From: JBCCGG01 sp039029395
Lineage (GTDB): Bacteria > Pseudomonadota > Alphaproteobacteria > Kiloniellales > JAKSDN01
Direction of reading: 5' to 3'
Length of the DNA stretch: 24,849 nucleotides
Assembly (NCBI GenBank): GCA_039029395.1
Contig: JBCCGG010000066.1
Span: 1 to 24,849 of the forward strand
Shown: piece after piece, positions 23,681 through 24,849 of the stretch
Position numbering within the stretch: position 1 is the first letter of the stretch
Layout of the letters: every line of letters begins with the position of its first letter
Translations under genes and position numbers: made by a program
The notes under the pieces: generated by a model
The model's database searches: none
The model's input: only the letters and a program-made list of their open reading frames with translations
What the model was told of the DNA's origin: nothing

Positions 23681-24611
23681 TGTTCTTTATACTATGTACA
23701 CCATGCCTCTAGGAAAACTCATTTCTTCTTTCGACATGCAATATCATATGTATGCTGACGACACTCAACTATACACTTCTTGTACACCCTCAAACCACTC
23801 TGACACCATCGAAATCATCACAGATTGCTGCTCCTCTATAAAATCATGGATGCAACAACACAAACTAAAGCTAAATGACGACAAAACGGAAATCCTCACA
23901 TGTGGCACTGAATCTAAATTAAAAAACACTAACATACATACTCTAGAGATTGCAGGTAACGAAATAACGTGCGCACAAACGGCTAAAAACCTGGGCGTTG
24001 TCCTGGACAGCTCTCTGAGCATGGAGCAACAAATAAACTCTACTGTCAAAACTATCAATTTCGAACTTAGAGGACTTTCGAAAATGAAAAAATATCTTCC
24101 ACAATCATCCCTGTTGACTGTCGTAGCTACTTTGATACTTTCTCGCCTCGACTACTGCAACTCGCTGCTTGTCGGCCTGCCTGACGTGCGAATCAATAAG
24201 CTTCAGAGGGTTCAAAACAGAGCAGCCCGTCTAGTTCTTGGATTTTTAAGCTATGGTACAAGTCTGATCAGTTCAACCAGTTTACTTAAAACCCTTCATT
24301 GGTTGCCTGTTCGTGCCAGAATCGAGTTCAAGGTTGCTGTGATGTGTTATAACACGCAAAATTCTCTGGCACCCCTCTATCTCCAAGAATTGCTTCTCCC
24401 TCATACCCCCTGTCGGCAACTAAGATCTTCCGAGTCATTGACACTGAAAGTTCCCCGCACCAACCTCAAACGTTTCGGCGATAGGTCTTTCTCGAAAACA
24501 GGTCCAGTAATCTGGAACTCTCTTCCACTTTCAGTCAGGCTTGCAGGCAGCGTTGCAGTATTCAAGAAACGCCTTAAGACCTATTTATTCTCTAAGTATT
24601 TGCCTTTGTAG
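23676..24611 (+). CDS. LINE ORF2 reverse transcriptase, C-terminal part, open frame
   Basis: The frame is uninterrupted for about 311 codons to TAG at 24611. It contains the polymerase active site MYADDTQLY, then LKLNDDKTEILTCG (motif D region) and LGVVLDSSLSMEQQI (motif E). The thumb and C-terminal region follow, with LILSRLDYCNSLLVGLP, LQRVQNRAARLVLG, LHWLPVRARIEFK and the terminal RLKTYLFSKYL. The order and wording match CR1/L2/jockey-type ORF2 proteins. The endonuclease and the first reverse-transcriptase motifs are missing at the junction. The absence of stops or frameshifts suggests a young copy. The same frame is open on the bacterial side by chance. Confidence 0.88.
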   Translation, partial: CPVLYTMYTMPLGKLISSFDMQYHMYADDTQLYTSCTPSNHSDTIEIITDCCSSIKSWMQQHKLKLNDDKTEILTCGTESKLKNTNIHTLEIAGNEITCAQTAKNLGVVLDSSLSMEQQINSTVKTINFELRGLSKMKKYLPQSSLLTVVATLILSRLDYCNSLLVGLPDVRINKLQRVQNRAARLVLGFLSYGTSLISSTSLLKTLHWLPVRARIEFKVAVMCYNTQNSLAPLYLQELLLPHTPCRQLRSSESLTLKVPRTNLKRFGDRSFSKTGPVIWNSLPLSVRLAGSVAVFKKRLKTYLFSKYLPL

Positions 24612-24849
24612 TTTGCAGTCAAATTGTTGCCATTGTAAAATTCACAGATTTGCCTTGGATTGTGTTAATTATGTGTTACATATCACATGTCCTCTTTCTT
24701 TCTCTTTGGTCTCTTGTATTTGTCAGAATCGATTTATTATTTGAATGCTTATCCTAATTCTTAGTGTATTTCCCGTGTGAATGGACTGAGTGCGTGTATT
24801 TGAATGTGTGTCTTAGTCTATGATTCTTAAGCGCATAGAAACTTCGGTA
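24612..24849 (+). other. LINE 3' untranslated region
   Basis: This 238-bp AT-rich stretch after the ORF2 stop has no further gene. It shows T-rich runs and no bacterial signals. It most likely belongs to the same retrotransposon and perhaps some flanking host DNA. Confidence 0.6.

Larger units (their letters stand above)
23676..24849 (+). mobile_element. Eukaryotic non-LTR retrotransposon (LINE, CR1/L2/jockey-like), 5'-truncated
   Basis: The segment holds the 3' half of a LINE ORF2 and its 3' untranslated region to the window end. The tail near 24830 (AAGCGCATAGAAA) resembles the end of invertebrate CR1/L2-type elements by recollection only. No poly-A or target-site duplication is visible because the window stops. 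Reverse transcriptases of this kind are abundant in cnidarians, amphioxus and other marine invertebrates. It cannot be a bacterial group II intron or retron, because the protein order and codon use differ. Confidence 0.88.

Noticed and set aside
1..24849. tRNA, rRNA, CRISPR array, bacterial insertion sequence or prophage genes
   Set aside because: None could be recognised anywhere in the window.

Overview
Positions 1 to about 23,675 are high-GC bacterial DNA with tightly packed genes, many of them joined by 4-nt start/stop overlaps. The gene content suggests an alphaproteobacterium, probably of the Rhodospirillales/Kiloniellales type. The main clues are a DUF1285-NudL-CCA transferase operon beside a MoxR-DUF58-DUF4159 cluster, a SARP/TolB/TPR regulator, and a SucC/SucD-like acyl-CoA ligase pair. 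From about 23,676 to the end the composition changes abruptly (one counted 60-base line on each side: 40/60 GC versus 22/60 GC). The sequence there is the 3' part of a eukaryotic non-LTR retrotransposon (LINE) with an open reverse-transcriptase frame of the kind common in marine invertebrates. The join falls inside a bacterial gene and inside the LINE ORF. It is therefore either an assembly or library chimera of symbiont and host DNA, or a 5'-truncated LINE insertion next to bacterial DNA.

Layout. 1-1626 (-): SARP-type regulator, open at the left edge. It diverges from a small, very basic protein (1838-2041), and the spacer holds 11-bp-phased direct repeats that look like a SARP operator. 2056-5462 (-): a five-gene operon DUF1285 > NudL Nudix hydrolase > lipoprotein > CCA-adding enzyme > YjbQ. 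5505-12265 (+): MoxR AAA+ ATPase > DUF58 > BatA-like/DUF4159 membrane protein > second VWA-like membrane protein, the last broken by one extra G. 12262-12789 (-): GNAT acetyltransferase. 13091-15423: LysR regulator divergent from wrbA and a pirin. 15417-16601 (-): zinc-ribbon/TPR membrane protein. 16897-17409 (+): an unrecognised gene behind a strong Fur-box-like palindrome placed on its promoter. 17469-18712 (-): EamA transporter and a small secreted protein. 18782-20574 (-): TetR > GST > DUF924 operon with a perfect operator palindrome. 20774-21175 (+): secreted DM13 protein with an intrinsic terminator. 21253-23675 (-): truncated SucC-like > SucD-like > ketopantoate-reductase-like genes.

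Two blocks look functionally coherent. The MoxR/DUF58/DUF4159 block resembles an AAA+ chaperone with its VWA-type membrane clients. The LysR/WrbA/pirin block and the TetR/GST block look like small electrophile or quinone stress modules. The least explained items are the SARP-adjacent phased repeats, the Fur-box-controlled unknown protein, the motif-divergent SucCD-like pair, and the bacterial/eukaryotic junction.
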